From: Lutimonas zeaxanthinifaciens
GTDB lineage: Bacteria > Bacteroidota > Bacteroidia > Flavobacteriales > Flavobacteriaceae
Direction of reading: 5' to 3'
NCBI RefSeq assembly: GCF_030503675.1
Contig: NZ_CP129964.1
Span: 1,426,001-1,490,000, forward strand
DNA length: 64,000 nucleotides
Positions 38,988-48,205 of this stretch are shown here, in pieces. Both the position numbers and the translations under genes were made by a program. Every line of letters starts with the position of its first letter. Within the stretch, counting starts at the first letter, position 1. The notes under the pieces are model-generated. The model made no database searches. It was not told the DNA's origin and saw only the letters and a program-made list of their open reading frames with translations.

Positions 38988-41411
38988 TTGCCCATTCCTC
39001 TTCAAAAGTTATTTACCTATAAAATTACGGAGGCAGAGGCGGATTTTATCGAAATCGGCACGAGGGTGGCCGTTCCTTTTGGCAAATCAAAGATATATAC
39101 GGCAGTAGTTTTTGAAAAGCACAATGAGGAGCCTACTGCCTATGAGGCAAAGGAAATTTACCAGATTCTTGACGAATATCCGATAGTAACCAAGTTACAA
39201 CTGGATCAATGGGAATGGATTTCATCCTATTATATGTGTTCTCTGGGGGATGTTTTGCGCGCAAGCCTGCCCAAGGCTTTTTTACTCGAAAGTGAAACCC
39301 TGGTGTTGAAAAGAACCGATTTTGATCGTGAAGAAATTCTGAACGATGAAGAATACCTGATCTGGGAGGCCTTGGAACAGGAATCTAAATTAAAGATCCA
39401 CGACATAAGTAAGATACTGGATAAAAAGGGCGTATTATCCGTAATCAACGGTTTGTTGGCCAAAGATGCCATTGAGGTCAAGGAAGAAATTTTTGAGCAG
39501 TACCGACCTAAATATGTAAAGTATGCCGACCTGACTTCCCGATACCAGTCTGAACAAGAATTACACCAATTGCTTGATGGCCTTGGAAGAGCTCCGAAAC
39601 AGCGAGAAATACTCCTGAATTTTTTCCAGTTGAAGCGTGGAAAGAAAGAACCCGTTTTGCTGAAAGAGTTAAGAGAAAAAAGCCGGGCCTCATCTGTAGT
39701 TATAAAAAGACTTGTAGATAAGGGAATTTTTGAAATTATTGAAGTCAGAGAGGACCGTGTTTCGTTTGAGACAGAATCACGACCCATTCATGAATTAAAT
39801 GATTGGCAATTAGACGCATTAAGAAAAATAAAAGGAGTTTTTAAAGAAAAAGAAGTTTGTTTGTTGCACGGGGTGACTTCAAGCGGTAAAACTGAGATCT
39901 ACACCCATCTGATCGCTGATACGCTTAAAAAAGGAAAACAGATTCTCTACCTGCTTCCTGAAATAGCATTAACTACCCATATCATAAGCCGATTACAGCT
40001 GTTTTTCGGTGATCATATTTCTGTTTTTCATTCCAGATATTCTGTTGATGAAAGGGTAGAGGTATGGAACAATTTATTGAGTAATTCGGACAAGGCTCAG
40101 ATCATCCTTGGGGCTCGTTCTTCTGTTTTGCTTCCTTTCAGCAATTTGGGCCTGATCATTGTTGATGAAGAGCACGAATCTTCCTTTAAACAGTTTGAAC
40201 CCGCACCCAGATATCACGCTCGTGATACAGCTATTTTACTGGGGAAACTGCATAATGCGAATGTAGTGTTAGGGAGTGCAACCCCATCGATTGAGACTTT
40301 CTATAACGTTAAACAAAATAAATATGGATATGTCAGGCTGGACAGGCGTTATGGCGATGTGATGCTTCCGGAAATCGAATTGGTGGATATCAAGGAAAAG
40401 CACAGAAAAAAACTAATGAAAGGTCACTTCTCTGATCGCTTGCTAAAGCTAATGGAAGAGGCATTGTTAGAAAAGGAACAGATTATCCTTTTTCAAAACC
40501 GACGGGGTTATTCGCCTGTGGTGGAATGCAGTACCTGTGGGGTCGCTCCCCAATGCCCGAATTGCGATGTGAGTTTGACCTATCATAAATTCAATAATGA
40601 ATTAAAATGTCATTACTGTGGTTATCACCAAGGTCTTCCACGAACCTGTCCGGCTTGTGAAAACCCCACCCTTGACACCAAAGGATTCGGAACAGAGCAG
40701 ATAGAGCTTGAACTGCAGGAATTATTTCCGGGCTCAAATATTGCGAGAATGGACCTGGATACGACCCGGGGCAAATACAGTTATCAAAAACTATTAAAAT
40801 CGTTTCATGAACGAGAGATCGATATTCTGGTTGGTACTCAAATGCTGACCAAGGGACTGGATTTTAAGAATGTGACTTTGGTGGGGGTATTGAATGCCGA
40901 TAATCTTTTGAACTTTCCTGATTTCAGGGCACATGAAAGGACCTATCAACTTATGGTCCAGGTTTCAGGCAGGGCCGGAAGGGATCAGAAAAGGGGTAAG
41001 GTGGCCATCCAAAGTTTTAATCCCTATCATCAGATCCTGCAACAGGTTACTACGCATGATTATCTGGGAATGTATGAAGATCAGATGAATGAACGCCATC
41101 AGTTTTCTTACCCGCCATTGATGCGGCTGATACGAATTATGCTAAAGCACAAAGATTTGATCAAAGTGGACAGTGCTGCCAACTGGATGGGGAAATCACT
41201 GCAGAATAGTTTTGGAGATCAGGTTTTAGGGCCTACAAGCCCTTCTATTGGAAGGATCAGAAATAAATATATAAAAACCATGTTGATCAAGCTTCCGGCC
41301 AATAAATCACTAAAAGCGCCCAAACACCTTATCTCAAAAATAAGGGATTCCTTTATGTCGATTTCAGAATTCCGGTCCGTTCAGGTCATTGTGGACGTGG
41401 ATTGTTATTGA
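38988..41411 (+). CDS. priA: Primosomal replication-restart helicase PriA
   Basis: This 807-residue protein has the PriA order: N-terminal 3'-DNA-binding domain (PIPLQKLFTYKI), helicase core with Walker A GVTSSGKTE near residue 297 and VDEEHE near 391, a zinc-binding insertion with eight cysteines (CSTCGVAPQCPNCD ... CHYCG ... CPACE), and helicase motifs V-VI (GTQMLTKGLDFKNV, QVSGRAGR). It restarts stalled replication forks by loading the replicative helicase. The start is uncertain: the given start is a TTG. In-frame sequence upstream reads IEFINVI, which looks like the conserved PriA start but has no ATG or GTG. Confidence 0.95.
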   Translation: MPIPLQKLFTYKITEAEADFIEIGTRVAVPFGKSKIYTAVVFEKHNEEPTAYEAKEIYQILDEYPIVTKLQLDQWEWISSYYMCSLGDVLRASLPKAFLLESETLVLKRTDFDREEILNDEEYLIWEALEQESKLKIHDISKILDKKGVLSVINGLLAKDAIEVKEEIFEQYRPKYVKYADLTSRYQSEQELHQLLDGLGRAPKQREILLNFFQLKRGKKEPVLLKELREKSRASSVVIKRLVDKGIFEIIEVREDRVSFETESRPIHELNDWQLDALRKIKGVFKEKEVCLLHGVTSSGKTEIYTHLIADTLKKGKQILYLLPEIALTTHIISRLQLFFGDHISVFHSRYSVDERVEVWNNLLSNSDKAQIILGARSSVLLPFSNLGLIIVDEEHESSFKQFEPAPRYHARDTAILLGKLHNANVVLGSATPSIETFYNVKQNKYGYVRLDRRYGDVMLPEIELVDIKEKHRKKLMKGHFSDRLLKLMEEALLEKEQIILFQNRRGYSPVVECSTCGVAPQCPNCDVSLTYHKFNNELKCHYCGYHQGLPRTCPACENPTLDTKGFGTEQIELELQELFPGSNIARMDLDTTRGKYSYQKLLKSFHEREIDILVGTQMLTKGLDFKNVTLVGVLNADNLLNFPDFRAHERTYQLMVQVSGRAGRDQKRGKVAIQSFNPYHQILQQVTTHDYLGMYEDQMNERHQFSYPPLMRLIRIMLKHKDLIKVDSAANWMGKSLQNSFGDQVLGPTSPSIGRIRNKYIKTMLIKLPANKSLKAPKHLISKIRDSFMSISEFRSVQVIVDVDCY

Positions 41412-41424
41412 TCTGAGGGCTTCT

Positions 41425-42342
41425 TTATTGATCCGGAGACTTCTTTTTATTTTTTACCCATTCCTTTCTGAGGTCGGAAGATACCATTCCGGTTCCGTCG
41501 TGCTTCCAACCGGGTGGTTTGATGAGATAGAGAAGTTTGTTGCCAAAAGTAGTTTTCGAACTTACCACATCCTTAAGCATCAGGTACCACTCTAAAAATG
41601 CAATCTTTACCGGGTTGTAGGTGTCAATATTCTTTACCAGCCCATAAACCGGTTTTTCTACTTCGGGCTCAAAAGTTCCGAATATTTTGTCCCAAATAAT
41701 CAGAATCCCTGCATGGTTTCGGTCTAAATACTGAGGATTGGTGGCATGGTGAACACGATGATGAGATGGGGTATTAAAAACAGCTTCAAACCAGTTGGGC
41801 AATTTTTTAATAAGTTCGGTATGGATCCAGTATTGATAGAGCAAACTGATGGACATTTGGGCCAGAATCATTATCGGATGGAAACCCAGAACTGCCATTG
41901 GAAGCCAAAATACAAATGACATAAAACTCCCTGACCAGGTCTGTCTTAGCGCAGTACTGAGGTTGTATCTTCGTGAAGAATGGTGCACCACATGAGAAGC
42001 CCAGAAAAAACGATTTTCATGGCTTATCCTGTGAAACCAGTAATAACAGAAATCATCAGCAAATAGAACCAAAATCCATGCCCACCAGACAAAGGGAACT
42101 GTAAATATTCTGAAATTCAGATAGACAAATGTAAGTATGCCAAAAACCATGGCTTTGGCCAGAAGGCCTATAAATACATTGCCCAGGCCCATGGTAATAG
42201 ATGCCGCTGCATCTTTAAAGGTATAGGACTCCATTTGTTTTTTACTTGTCACAATGATCTCAATGATCAGCGTCAGAATAAAAAACGGAATCGCATAATG
42301 TATCAGGTTTGGAATTTCCGGGATGTTTATTGTTTCAGTCAT
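41425..42342 (-). CDS. Sterol desaturase / fatty acid hydroxylase family membrane enzyme
   Basis: The 305-residue protein has several membrane helices and the three His boxes of this diiron family: HRISH (near residue 104), HVVHHSS (near 117) and HHRVHH (near 198), with a further conserved YQYWIHTELI segment. Such enzymes use oxygen and a bound diiron centre to hydroxylate or desaturate lipid chains; in Bacteroidota they are common and their substrates mostly unknown. It is convergent with priA, with stops 13 bases apart and no clear terminator between. The lipid substrate cannot be named from the sequence. Confidence 0.9.
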   Translation of the reverse strand: MTETINIPEIPNLIHYAIPFFILTLIIEIIVTSKKQMESYTFKDAAASITMGLGNVFIGLLAKAMVFGILTFVYLNFRIFTVPFVWWAWILVLFADDFCYYWFHRISHENRFFWASHVVHHSSRRYNLSTALRQTWSGSFMSFVFWLPMAVLGFHPIMILAQMSISLLYQYWIHTELIKKLPNWFEAVFNTPSHHRVHHATNPQYLDRNHAGILIIWDKIFGTFEPEVEKPVYGLVKNIDTYNPVKIAFLEWYLMLKDVVSSKTTFGNKLLYLIKPPGWKHDGTGMVSSDLRKEWVKNKKKSPDQ

Positions 42343-42418
42343 ATCTCATTCTTCATTCAATTTTACAATAATTAATGCGAATATAAAAAGAACCAAATAA
42401 TTTTCCTTTACCCAATAA

Positions 42419-42451
42419 AAAAGGCCGGATTCTGAATGAATCCCGCCTTTT
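42419..42451 (-). terminator. Terminator of the TonB-dependent receptor gene
   Basis: Arms AAAAGGCCGGATT (42419-42431) and AATCCCGCCTTTT (42439-42451) pair with one mismatch; a T run follows on the leftward strand. Confidence 0.8.
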
Positions 42452-42473
42452 CACTTTTTCTTTTAATCACATC

Positions 42474-45400
42474 TTAGAAAATGTATCTTAACCCGATCTG
42501 CATTTGCCATCTCGATTCAATACTTGAATCATATCCGAAGGTTTTGGTCAAGTTTCCATCAAAAGAATAAGTTGGAACCTTGGTGTCTGGATCAACAGAA
42601 ACTCCAATGGGCTGTATCGAATTAGGTTGTTGAATAACTCCCCAGCTCGAACTGATCATGTTCCCAAAATTCAAAATATCGATACTAAATTGAAGCGTTT
42701 GCTTTTTCTTTGACTGGTTAAAATTAAAACTTTGAAGAATTCTTAGATCAATTCTGTCTCTCCATGGAGAAATAGCGGCGTATCTTTCTGCATACTGACC
42801 TCTTCTTCCTTTTAGGTATTTATCCTGCTCGATAAAATCGTTGAAAGCCTCGGCCTGACCTGGTCCGGCAAATTGCATCTGCCCTAATTCAGCTTCAGTA
42901 GGTACATAAATGAGGTCATTAAGATTGGAGCCGTCAGCATTGATATCTCCACCATAAGTGTAATTGAATCTGTTCCCTTGTGCAAATTCCAGAACTGATG
43001 AAATTAAAGTGCTCCATTTATCATTTGCACCATAATCCCATTGTTTTGAAATAACCCCAATAAACCTGTGGTCATCTCCGTATTTTGAATAAGATAAAAC
43101 GTCATCATTCACATTGTTCAGGGCAGGGTTACCGGCAAAGGCATCTCCAGTAATTTCCGCTTCAATGGAGTTTACATCTTTTGAATTCATGTAATTATAG
43201 GCCGCACTGAAATAAAAATTTCTGCCAAAGTTTTTTTCTGCTTTAACAGACCAGTTCCAGATTCTTCCTTTATCAGAGTTTGTAAATACGTAGGCAGCAT
43301 TCTGGAAAGAATTTCTATCTGCGTCAGTATAGATCGCTCGGTTGTCAACTCCGCTTAAGGTTCCTGTAGGATTGTTCAATCCCCAGTTTTGCACATGAGC
43401 CGCATTGATATCTTTTGTATAACTTAAATCAGAAGTAAGTACAAGATCATTGTCAAATCGGTAATCCACACCTACATTGGTCCTCCAGACCTGAGGCCAT
43501 TTGAAATCAGGATCAACCACTTGGTAAAAGAAGAAATTCGGGTTACCTACCTGGTTACCGATCCAGACAAATGGCAGCCTACCCGTAAAGATTCCCGTTC
43601 CACCTCTTACTTGGAATTTACTGTTCCCGTTTACATCCCAGTTAAAACCGAATCTAGGTGAAAATAAAATTTGTTCCGTAGGCATCTCAGTACTGTCAAA
43701 AAATACTTCCTCACCGGTTGCCGGGTCAAAATATTCTATTTCGGGGTTGTAACAACATTGTGTTTCAATGAACTCCTCGGCATAGCGAGATGTATCAAAA
43801 TACATGGGTTTGTCAAATCTCAATCCAATGGTCATTCTAAAATTGTCCGTCACGTTCCATTCGTCCTGAAAATAAAAGGCAAACTGCCCAAAATCAGCCT
43901 TGTACCAATTGAATCCTCCAGGATTTCCTTGTCCGTTCGAAGTGAGAGTCTCATGTGCGGTAATTGCATTAGCCAGGTCATCGGCAATAGTCGGGTCATT
44001 TACAAATTCATCCACAGAACCCGATGTGGGAAAAAATACACCACGAGCTCCGTAAACTCCCAAATTGAAGGAATTGCCAAACATGAATTTCTCAAATGAT
44101 ATACCTGCTGTAATAGCATGCTGTCCGACAAAATACGTGAAGTTATCGGTCAATTGAAACACCTTTTGATCTAATTTGTTGTTGATCGAGAATGGTTCAT
44201 GACCAGCAATGATATAATTTGATCCGTTTTCCTGAATCGTAAAGCTAGGAGCAGGAGAAGAAAAAGGATTCCTGAAATCATTAAATATACTATAACCTAT
44301 TTGGAACTTATTGGTAATATTATCTCCAAAATTTGAGTTTAGTTCCGCAAGGAAGGAGTGTAGTTCATTGTTGATCTGGTAACCTGCATTTTCAAACTGA
44401 ATTGTGTTGGCACTTGGCCCTCTGAATCCCAGAGCACTTGGATGTGCCGGCTTTTCTTTTGAGGCATCAAGAAAATTATAGATTAAAGCTAATCTGTGAT
44501 TATCTGAAATATTCCAATCCAGTTTAAAGATTCCTTTATAGGATTCTGTTTGATGTGTATATCCTTGAATAGCACCGGGATCATAGCCCAAAGCTACAAG
44601 CTTGTCTCTAACATCTTCCATATCTGACAGGGATACCCTTGATTCGTTAACTGCCCCAGACCCGGTGTTTGGAATCCAGTCTGATCCTGAATCTATTCTG
44701 TCATCTCTTTCAAAATTAGCAAAGAAGAATAGTTTATTCTTGATAATTGGTCCACCAACGCTGAATCCGTATTGTTTTTGCTCTAATTTTGGAACAAATA
44801 TTTTTTCACCGTTGATCTTGCTGCCCGTCATGTCCTGATTTCTGAAAAATCCATAAACGGTTCCGTGAAATTCGTTGGTACCACTTTTGGTTACCGCATT
44901 TATAGATGCTCCCGTAAAGCCTGATTGAGTTACATCATATGGTGCATTTGCCACAGTGATCTGATCTATAGCATCCAGAGAAATAGGTTGAGCCCCGGTT
45001 TGCCCCCCTGGAGTGGGAGCGTCCAGTCCGAATGGGTTGTTAAATATAGAACCATCAAGTGAGTAGTTATTATATTGATCGTTTCTACCTCCGAAAGATC
45101 CTCCTGAAGCCGCAGGGTCAAGCCGGGTAAAATCGGCAGCGGACCTCGAGATGGTAGGTAGCGCTGAGATCTCTTTTCTTCCCACACTTGTGGCAGAGCC
45201 GGTCCTGCCTTTACTAAAAGTGTCGCTATCATTCGACGTTGTAATGATAACCTCATCTAATTGTTGGCTGTCTTGTTGCAAATTACTCGTAAAATCAAAT
45301 GATTTTCCTAAGGTTAAAAAGACATCCGTAATTTCCTCCGTTTTAAACCCTACATAACTAATTGTTATGGTATAAGGCCCTCCAACCCTCATATTTCTTA

Positions 45401-45602
45401 GGTTGATGACTCCATCAAAATTTGATGTACCTCCGTATTTGGTTCCTGTAGGAACATGAATGGCGACAACAGTGGCGCTTGGTAAGGCCTGTCCTGTGTC
45501 ATCATTAATTACCCCAGAAATTCCAGAGGTGGTAACTTGTGCATTCGTTGTAACGGTCAACATCACAGTAAATGCAATAAACAACAGTAATTTATTCTTC
45601 AT
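42474..45602 (-). CDS. Oar-like TonB-dependent outer-membrane receptor
   Basis: About 1042 residues from the chosen start. It has a signal peptide (MKNKLLLFIAFTVMLTVTTN), a carboxypeptidase-regulatory-like domain (GVINDDTGQALPSATVVAIH), a plug domain (GRTGSATSVGRKEISALPTI ... ASINAVTKSGTNEFHGTVYG) and a long outer-membrane barrel to IGLRYIF, ending in phenylalanine. The Oar-like family is large in Bacteroidota and its ligands are mostly unknown. An open frame continues upstream to 45668, but that would read through the terminator of the ribosomal-protein operon and add a poor signal sequence, so I place the start at 45602. It stands alone, without a SusD-like partner. Confidence 0.88.
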   Translation of the reverse strand: MKNKLLLFIAFTVMLTVTTNAQVTTSGISGVINDDTGQALPSATVVAIHVPTGTKYGGTSNFDGVINLRNMRVGGPYTITISYVGFKTEEITDVFLTLGKSFDFTSNLQQDSQQLDEVIITTSNDSDTFSKGRTGSATSVGRKEISALPTISRSAADFTRLDPAASGGSFGGRNDQYNNYSLDGSIFNNPFGLDAPTPGGQTGAQPISLDAIDQITVANAPYDVTQSGFTGASINAVTKSGTNEFHGTVYGFFRNQDMTGSKINGEKIFVPKLEQKQYGFSVGGPIIKNKLFFFANFERDDRIDSGSDWIPNTGSGAVNESRVSLSDMEDVRDKLVALGYDPGAIQGYTHQTESYKGIFKLDWNISDNHRLALIYNFLDASKEKPAHPSALGFRGPSANTIQFENAGYQINNELHSFLAELNSNFGDNITNKFQIGYSIFNDFRNPFSSPAPSFTIQENGSNYIIAGHEPFSINNKLDQKVFQLTDNFTYFVGQHAITAGISFEKFMFGNSFNLGVYGARGVFFPTSGSVDEFVNDPTIADDLANAITAHETLTSNGQGNPGGFNWYKADFGQFAFYFQDEWNVTDNFRMTIGLRFDKPMYFDTSRYAEEFIETQCCYNPEIEYFDPATGEEVFFDSTEMPTEQILFSPRFGFNWDVNGNSKFQVRGGTGIFTGRLPFVWIGNQVGNPNFFFYQVVDPDFKWPQVWRTNVGVDYRFDNDLVLTSDLSYTKDINAAHVQNWGLNNPTGTLSGVDNRAIYTDADRNSFQNAAYVFTNSDKGRIWNWSVKAEKNFGRNFYFSAAYNYMNSKDVNSIEAEITGDAFAGNPALNNVNDDVLSYSKYGDDHRFIGVISKQWDYGANDKWSTLISSVLEFAQGNRFNYTYGGDINADGSNLNDLIYVPTEAELGQMQFAGPGQAEAFNDFIEQDKYLKGRRGQYAERYAAISPWRDRIDLRILQSFNFNQSKKKQTLQFSIDILNFGNMISSSWGVIQQPNSIQPIGVSVDPDTKVPTYSFDGNLTKTFGYDSSIESRWQMQIGLRYIF

Positions 45603-45651
45603 AAAATTGATATTAATTTGACTTAAACTTTGAATGAGATAAATGTAGAAT

Positions 45652-45685
45652 AAAAAAAACCTATTCATATGAATAGGTTTTTTTT
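45652..45685 (-). terminator. Terminator of the rpsF-rpsR-rplI operon
   Basis: A perfect palindrome: eight A, CCTATTC, ATAT, GAATAGG, eight T. It lies 39 bases beyond the rplI stop and just upstream of the TonB receptor start, and could act in both directions. Confidence 0.9.
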
Positions 45686-45723
45686 ATTTAATAACAGGTT
45701 GTTAATAACCTTTTAGATGGTCG

Positions 45724-46173
45724 TTATTTTTCAGCAACAACTTCAAATGGTAGATCAACAATGACATCTCTGTGCAATCTCACAGAGGCATTATATTTTC
45801 CAAGTCTTTTAACCAAGCCACCTGCGATTGAGATGAATTTTTTCTCGATTTCCTGACCCTCAGCAGCCAATGCTTCTGCAACGTTGGCGTTACTCACAGA
45901 TCCGAAAAGTTTATCACCTTCACCTGTTTTAGCAGTAATCTTTAATTCAAGTGCTTTTAATGCTTCAGCAGCCTTATTTGCCTCTTTCACAATATTCTGC
46001 TCTTTATAGGCTCTTTGTTTCAACGTTTCAGCCAAAACTTTTTTAGCTGAACTAGTAGCTAATACTGCATATCCCTGAGGGATCAGATAGTTACGTCCGT
46101 AACCACTTTTTACAGTTACCACATCATCTTTAAATCCTAAATTAGCTACGTCTTGTTTTAATATTAATTCCAT
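45724..46173 (-). CDS. rplI: 50S ribosomal protein L9
   Basis: The 149-residue protein has the L9 N-terminal RNA-binding domain (MELILKQDVANLGFKDDVVT ... GYGRNYLIPQGYA), a long connecting helix (about residues 40-75) and the C-terminal domain. It binds domain V of 23S rRNA at the base of the L1 stalk. Length is normal. It is the third gene of the leftward operon rpsF-rpsR-rplI, a conserved bacterial order, and ends before a strong terminator. Confidence 0.98.
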   Translation of the reverse strand: MELILKQDVANLGFKDDVVTVKSGYGRNYLIPQGYAVLATSSAKKVLAETLKQRAYKEQNIVKEANKAAEALKALELKITAKTGEGDKLFGSVSNANVAEALAAEGQEIEKKFISIAGGLVKRLGKYNASVRLHRDVIVDLPFEVVAEK

Positions 46174-46188
46174 AATCGATCCGGTTTA

Positions 46189-46485
46189 TTATTTTAACAT
46201 ATCACCTACATATGGCATTAAAGCCAAATGACGCGCTCTTTTAATTGCCTGAGAAACTTTACGTTGGTATTTCAACGAAGTTCCGGTAAGTCTGCGAGGT
46301 AGAATTTTACCTTGCTCGTTCACCAAATACATCAAGAAATCAGCATCCTTGTAATCAATATACTTGATACCATTTTTCTTAAAACGACAGTATTTTACTT
46401 TTACCTTAGTATCGATTTCCAAAGGAGTAAGATATCTTATCTCTCCTTTGCTTCCTCCTTTAGCTTGTTGTTCTAATGTAGCCAT
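46189..46485 (-). CDS. rpsR: 30S ribosomal protein S18
   Basis: The 98-residue protein has the S18 core [20 protein letters not shown] and the basic C-terminal part [20 protein letters not shown] followed by [12 protein letters not shown]. It pairs with S6 on the platform of the small subunit. It lies between rpsF (stop and start overlap by one base) and rplI. An N-terminal extension of about 20 residues, common in Bacteroidota, precedes the core. Confidence 0.98.
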   Translation of the reverse strand: MATLEQQAKGGSKGEIRYLTPLEIDTKVKVKYCRFKKNGIKYIDYKDADFLMYLVNEQGKILPRRLTGTSLKYQRKVSQAIKRARHLALMPYVGDMLK

Positions 46486-46832
46486 TATTTTTTCGGATTA
46501 CCAGATTTAACTCTTTCTTTTCTCTTCTCAGCCCAGGCAGCAGCATGCTTGTCTAACTTTACAGTCAGGTATCTCATGATACTGTCATCTCTTCTAAATT
46601 CAAGTTCAAAAGGTGCAATGGCATCTCCAGGACATTTGAATTCGAACAAATGATAAAATCCGGTTTTTTTCTTTTGGATTGGATAGGCCAGTTTTTTTAA
46701 GCCCCAATCTTCTTTCCAAATCATTTCGGCACCTTTAGAAACCAAGTAGTCCTCAAACTTCTTTACTGTTTCCTTTACCTGAGTATCAGATAAAACGGGA
46801 TTCAAAATGAAAACAGTTTCGTAATGATTCAT
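46485..46832 (-). CDS. rpsF: 30S ribosomal protein S6
   Basis: The 115-residue protein has the S6 fold markers: [16 protein letters not shown], the central [20 protein letters not shown] and [20 protein letters not shown]. It forms a dimer with S18 in the small subunit. It is the first gene of the leftward operon; a -7 element lies at 46866-46873. Confidence 0.98.
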   Translation of the reverse strand: MNHYETVFILNPVLSDTQVKETVKKFEDYLVSKGAEMIWKEDWGLKKLAYPIQKKKTGFYHLFEFKCPGDAIAPFELEFRRDDSIMRYLTVKLDKHAAAWAEKRKERVKSGNPKK

Positions 46833-46865
46833 AATACTAGTATTAATTGTTAAATTTTAAGCGTG

Positions 46866-46873
46866 CAAATATA
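46866..46873 (-). promoter_or_regulatory. Predicted -7 element of the rpsF operon
   Basis: Leftward strand TATATTTG, 34 bases upstream of the rpsF start codon. A -33 element was not clear. Confidence 0.5.
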
Positions 46874-46895
46874 CAATATTATTTTTGTTTTTATT

Positions 46896-46903
46896 TACTT
46901 TTG
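46896..46903 (+). promoter_or_regulatory. Predicted -7 element of the DUF6495-like gene
   Basis: TACTTTTG, 63 bases before the start codon, divergent from the rpsF promoter. A -33 element was not clear. Confidence 0.45.
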
Positions 46904-46966
46904 CAACTTTAAAATTGAATAATTGATTCTTTTAGGCAAGGGATTGATTTAAAGGGGATAATAAGT

Positions 46967-47449
46967 ATGAAATATACAAAGCTAAGCAAAGAACAGTTTG
47001 AAGAATTGAATGAAGAATTTGCGGTATTTCTTGCGGCTCAAAGTATCGATGTCAAGGAATGGACAAAGATCAAAGAAGAAAAACCTGAACTGGCTGATAA
47101 GGAGATGGAGGTCTTTAGTGATTTTGTCTGGGAAAAAGTATTGAGCAAGGCTAATTATCTCGAACATTTTTCAGCAGATTCCTTAAACCTTTTTAAATGT
47201 GGAGAAGAAGCGATTCACAGAATCGTGGTAAAGGTGAATAAAGAAGGTATTAATTTACTGGAGTCTAAGGATTTCGAATGGCTTCTTGACAATTCAAAAG
47301 ATCCCCGTGTTGAATACTTAAAAGGCAAAAAGGGCTATTCACAAGAGCGAAATCTTGAAATTTTTGATTTGATCCAAAAGGGAAGTGTCGTTTCAGAAGG
47401 AAAATTATTTGAGGCGATCCATTCAATGATTTCAGCACAAAGCAATTAG
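46967..47449 (+). CDS. DUF6495-like small cytoplasmic protein
   Basis: The 160-residue protein has no signal sequence or membrane helix and is acidic. The N-terminal part (MKYTKLSKEQFEELNEEFAV ... VFSDFVWEKVLSKANYLEHF ... LFKC) matches what I recall of the Bacteroidota DUF6495 family, which is uncharacterised. The C-terminal third (GYSQERNLEIFDLIQKGSVV) is helical. It is divergent from the ribosomal-protein operon and convergent with the sirtuin gene. No function can be assigned. Confidence 0.7.
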   Translation: MKYTKLSKEQFEELNEEFAVFLAAQSIDVKEWTKIKEEKPELADKEMEVFSDFVWEKVLSKANYLEHFSADSLNLFKCGEEAIHRIVVKVNKEGINLLESKDFEWLLDNSKDPRVEYLKGKKGYSQERNLEIFDLIQKGSVVSEGKLFEAIHSMISAQSN

Positions 47450-47498
47450 ACCAAACTGTTTATAATTTAACATTGGTCGATCATTTGCATCATTTGTA

Positions 47499-48182
47499 TC
47501 ATTGGGAAATCATTTCGATCATTTTTGACACACCTGTTCCCGCCATTTCCGAGATAACGGTAAGGTTATCAAATTGATGACCAGAGATTGCCGGTTTTGG
47601 GTCAATAAAATAAATAGGTGTATTCTCCTGTACATAATTGATGAGACTGGCAGCCGGGTAGACCTGCATAGAAGTTCCAATAATTACCAGAACATCGGCT
47701 TGAGATGTTGATTCAGCGGCAATGTCCAGTAGGGGAACCGCTTCTCCAAACCAAACAATATGAGGCCTTAACTGACTTCCTAATTCGCAGAGGTCACCCG
47801 TGATCAAATCTTTTTCCCAGTCATAAACCAAAGATTCATCCATAGTGCTTCTAGCTTTCAGGAGTTCACCATGCAGATGCACCACCTTGGAGCTGCCTGC
47901 TCTTTCATGTAAATTGTCAACGTTTTGGGTAATGATCTCAACTTCAAATTCCGCTTCCAGCCCTGCCAGCAACATGTGCCCCTTATTAGGTTCAACTTCA
48001 AACAGCTGCTTGCGGCGCTGATTGTAAAAATCAAGCACCAGATCCTGATTTTCATACCAGCCTTGAGGAGAAGCCACCTGCATTACATCGTGACCTTCCC
48101 AGAGACCATTGGCATCCCTAAACGTGTTGATACCACTTTCGGCACTCATTCCGGCTCCGGTCAAGACGACGATTTTCTTCAT
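47499..48182 (-). CDS. Sirtuin (Sir2-family NAD-dependent protein deacylase)
   Basis: The 227-residue protein has the Sir2 motifs GAGMSAESGINTFRD, TQNVDNLHERAG and the catalytic HLHGELL, with later IVWFGEAVP and NAD-binding IGTSMQVYPAA. The YNQRR segment carries the Tyr-x-x-Arg pair of CobB/SIRT5-type enzymes, which remove acidic acyl groups such as succinyl. Only one cysteine is present, so the usual four-Cys zinc site is missing; this shortened form occurs in Bacteroidota. It lies 23 bases downstream of the GlmU-like gene in the same direction. Confidence 0.92.
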   Translation of the reverse strand: MKKIVVLTGAGMSAESGINTFRDANGLWEGHDVMQVASPQGWYENQDLVLDFYNQRRKQLFEVEPNKGHMLLAGLEAEFEVEIITQNVDNLHERAGSSKVVHLHGELLKARSTMDESLVYDWEKDLITGDLCELGSQLRPHIVWFGEAVPLLDIAAESTSQADVLVIIGTSMQVYPAASLINYVQENTPIYFIDPKPAISGHQFDNLTVISEMAGTGVSKMIEMISQ

Positions 48183-48205
48183 TTTAATTGTGTTAGAGCC
48201 TAATT

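Noticed and set aside
45603-45668. N-terminal extension of the TonB-dependent receptor
   Set aside because: The extra 22 codons overlap the terminator palindrome of the ribosomal-protein operon, and the good signal peptide begins at 45602.
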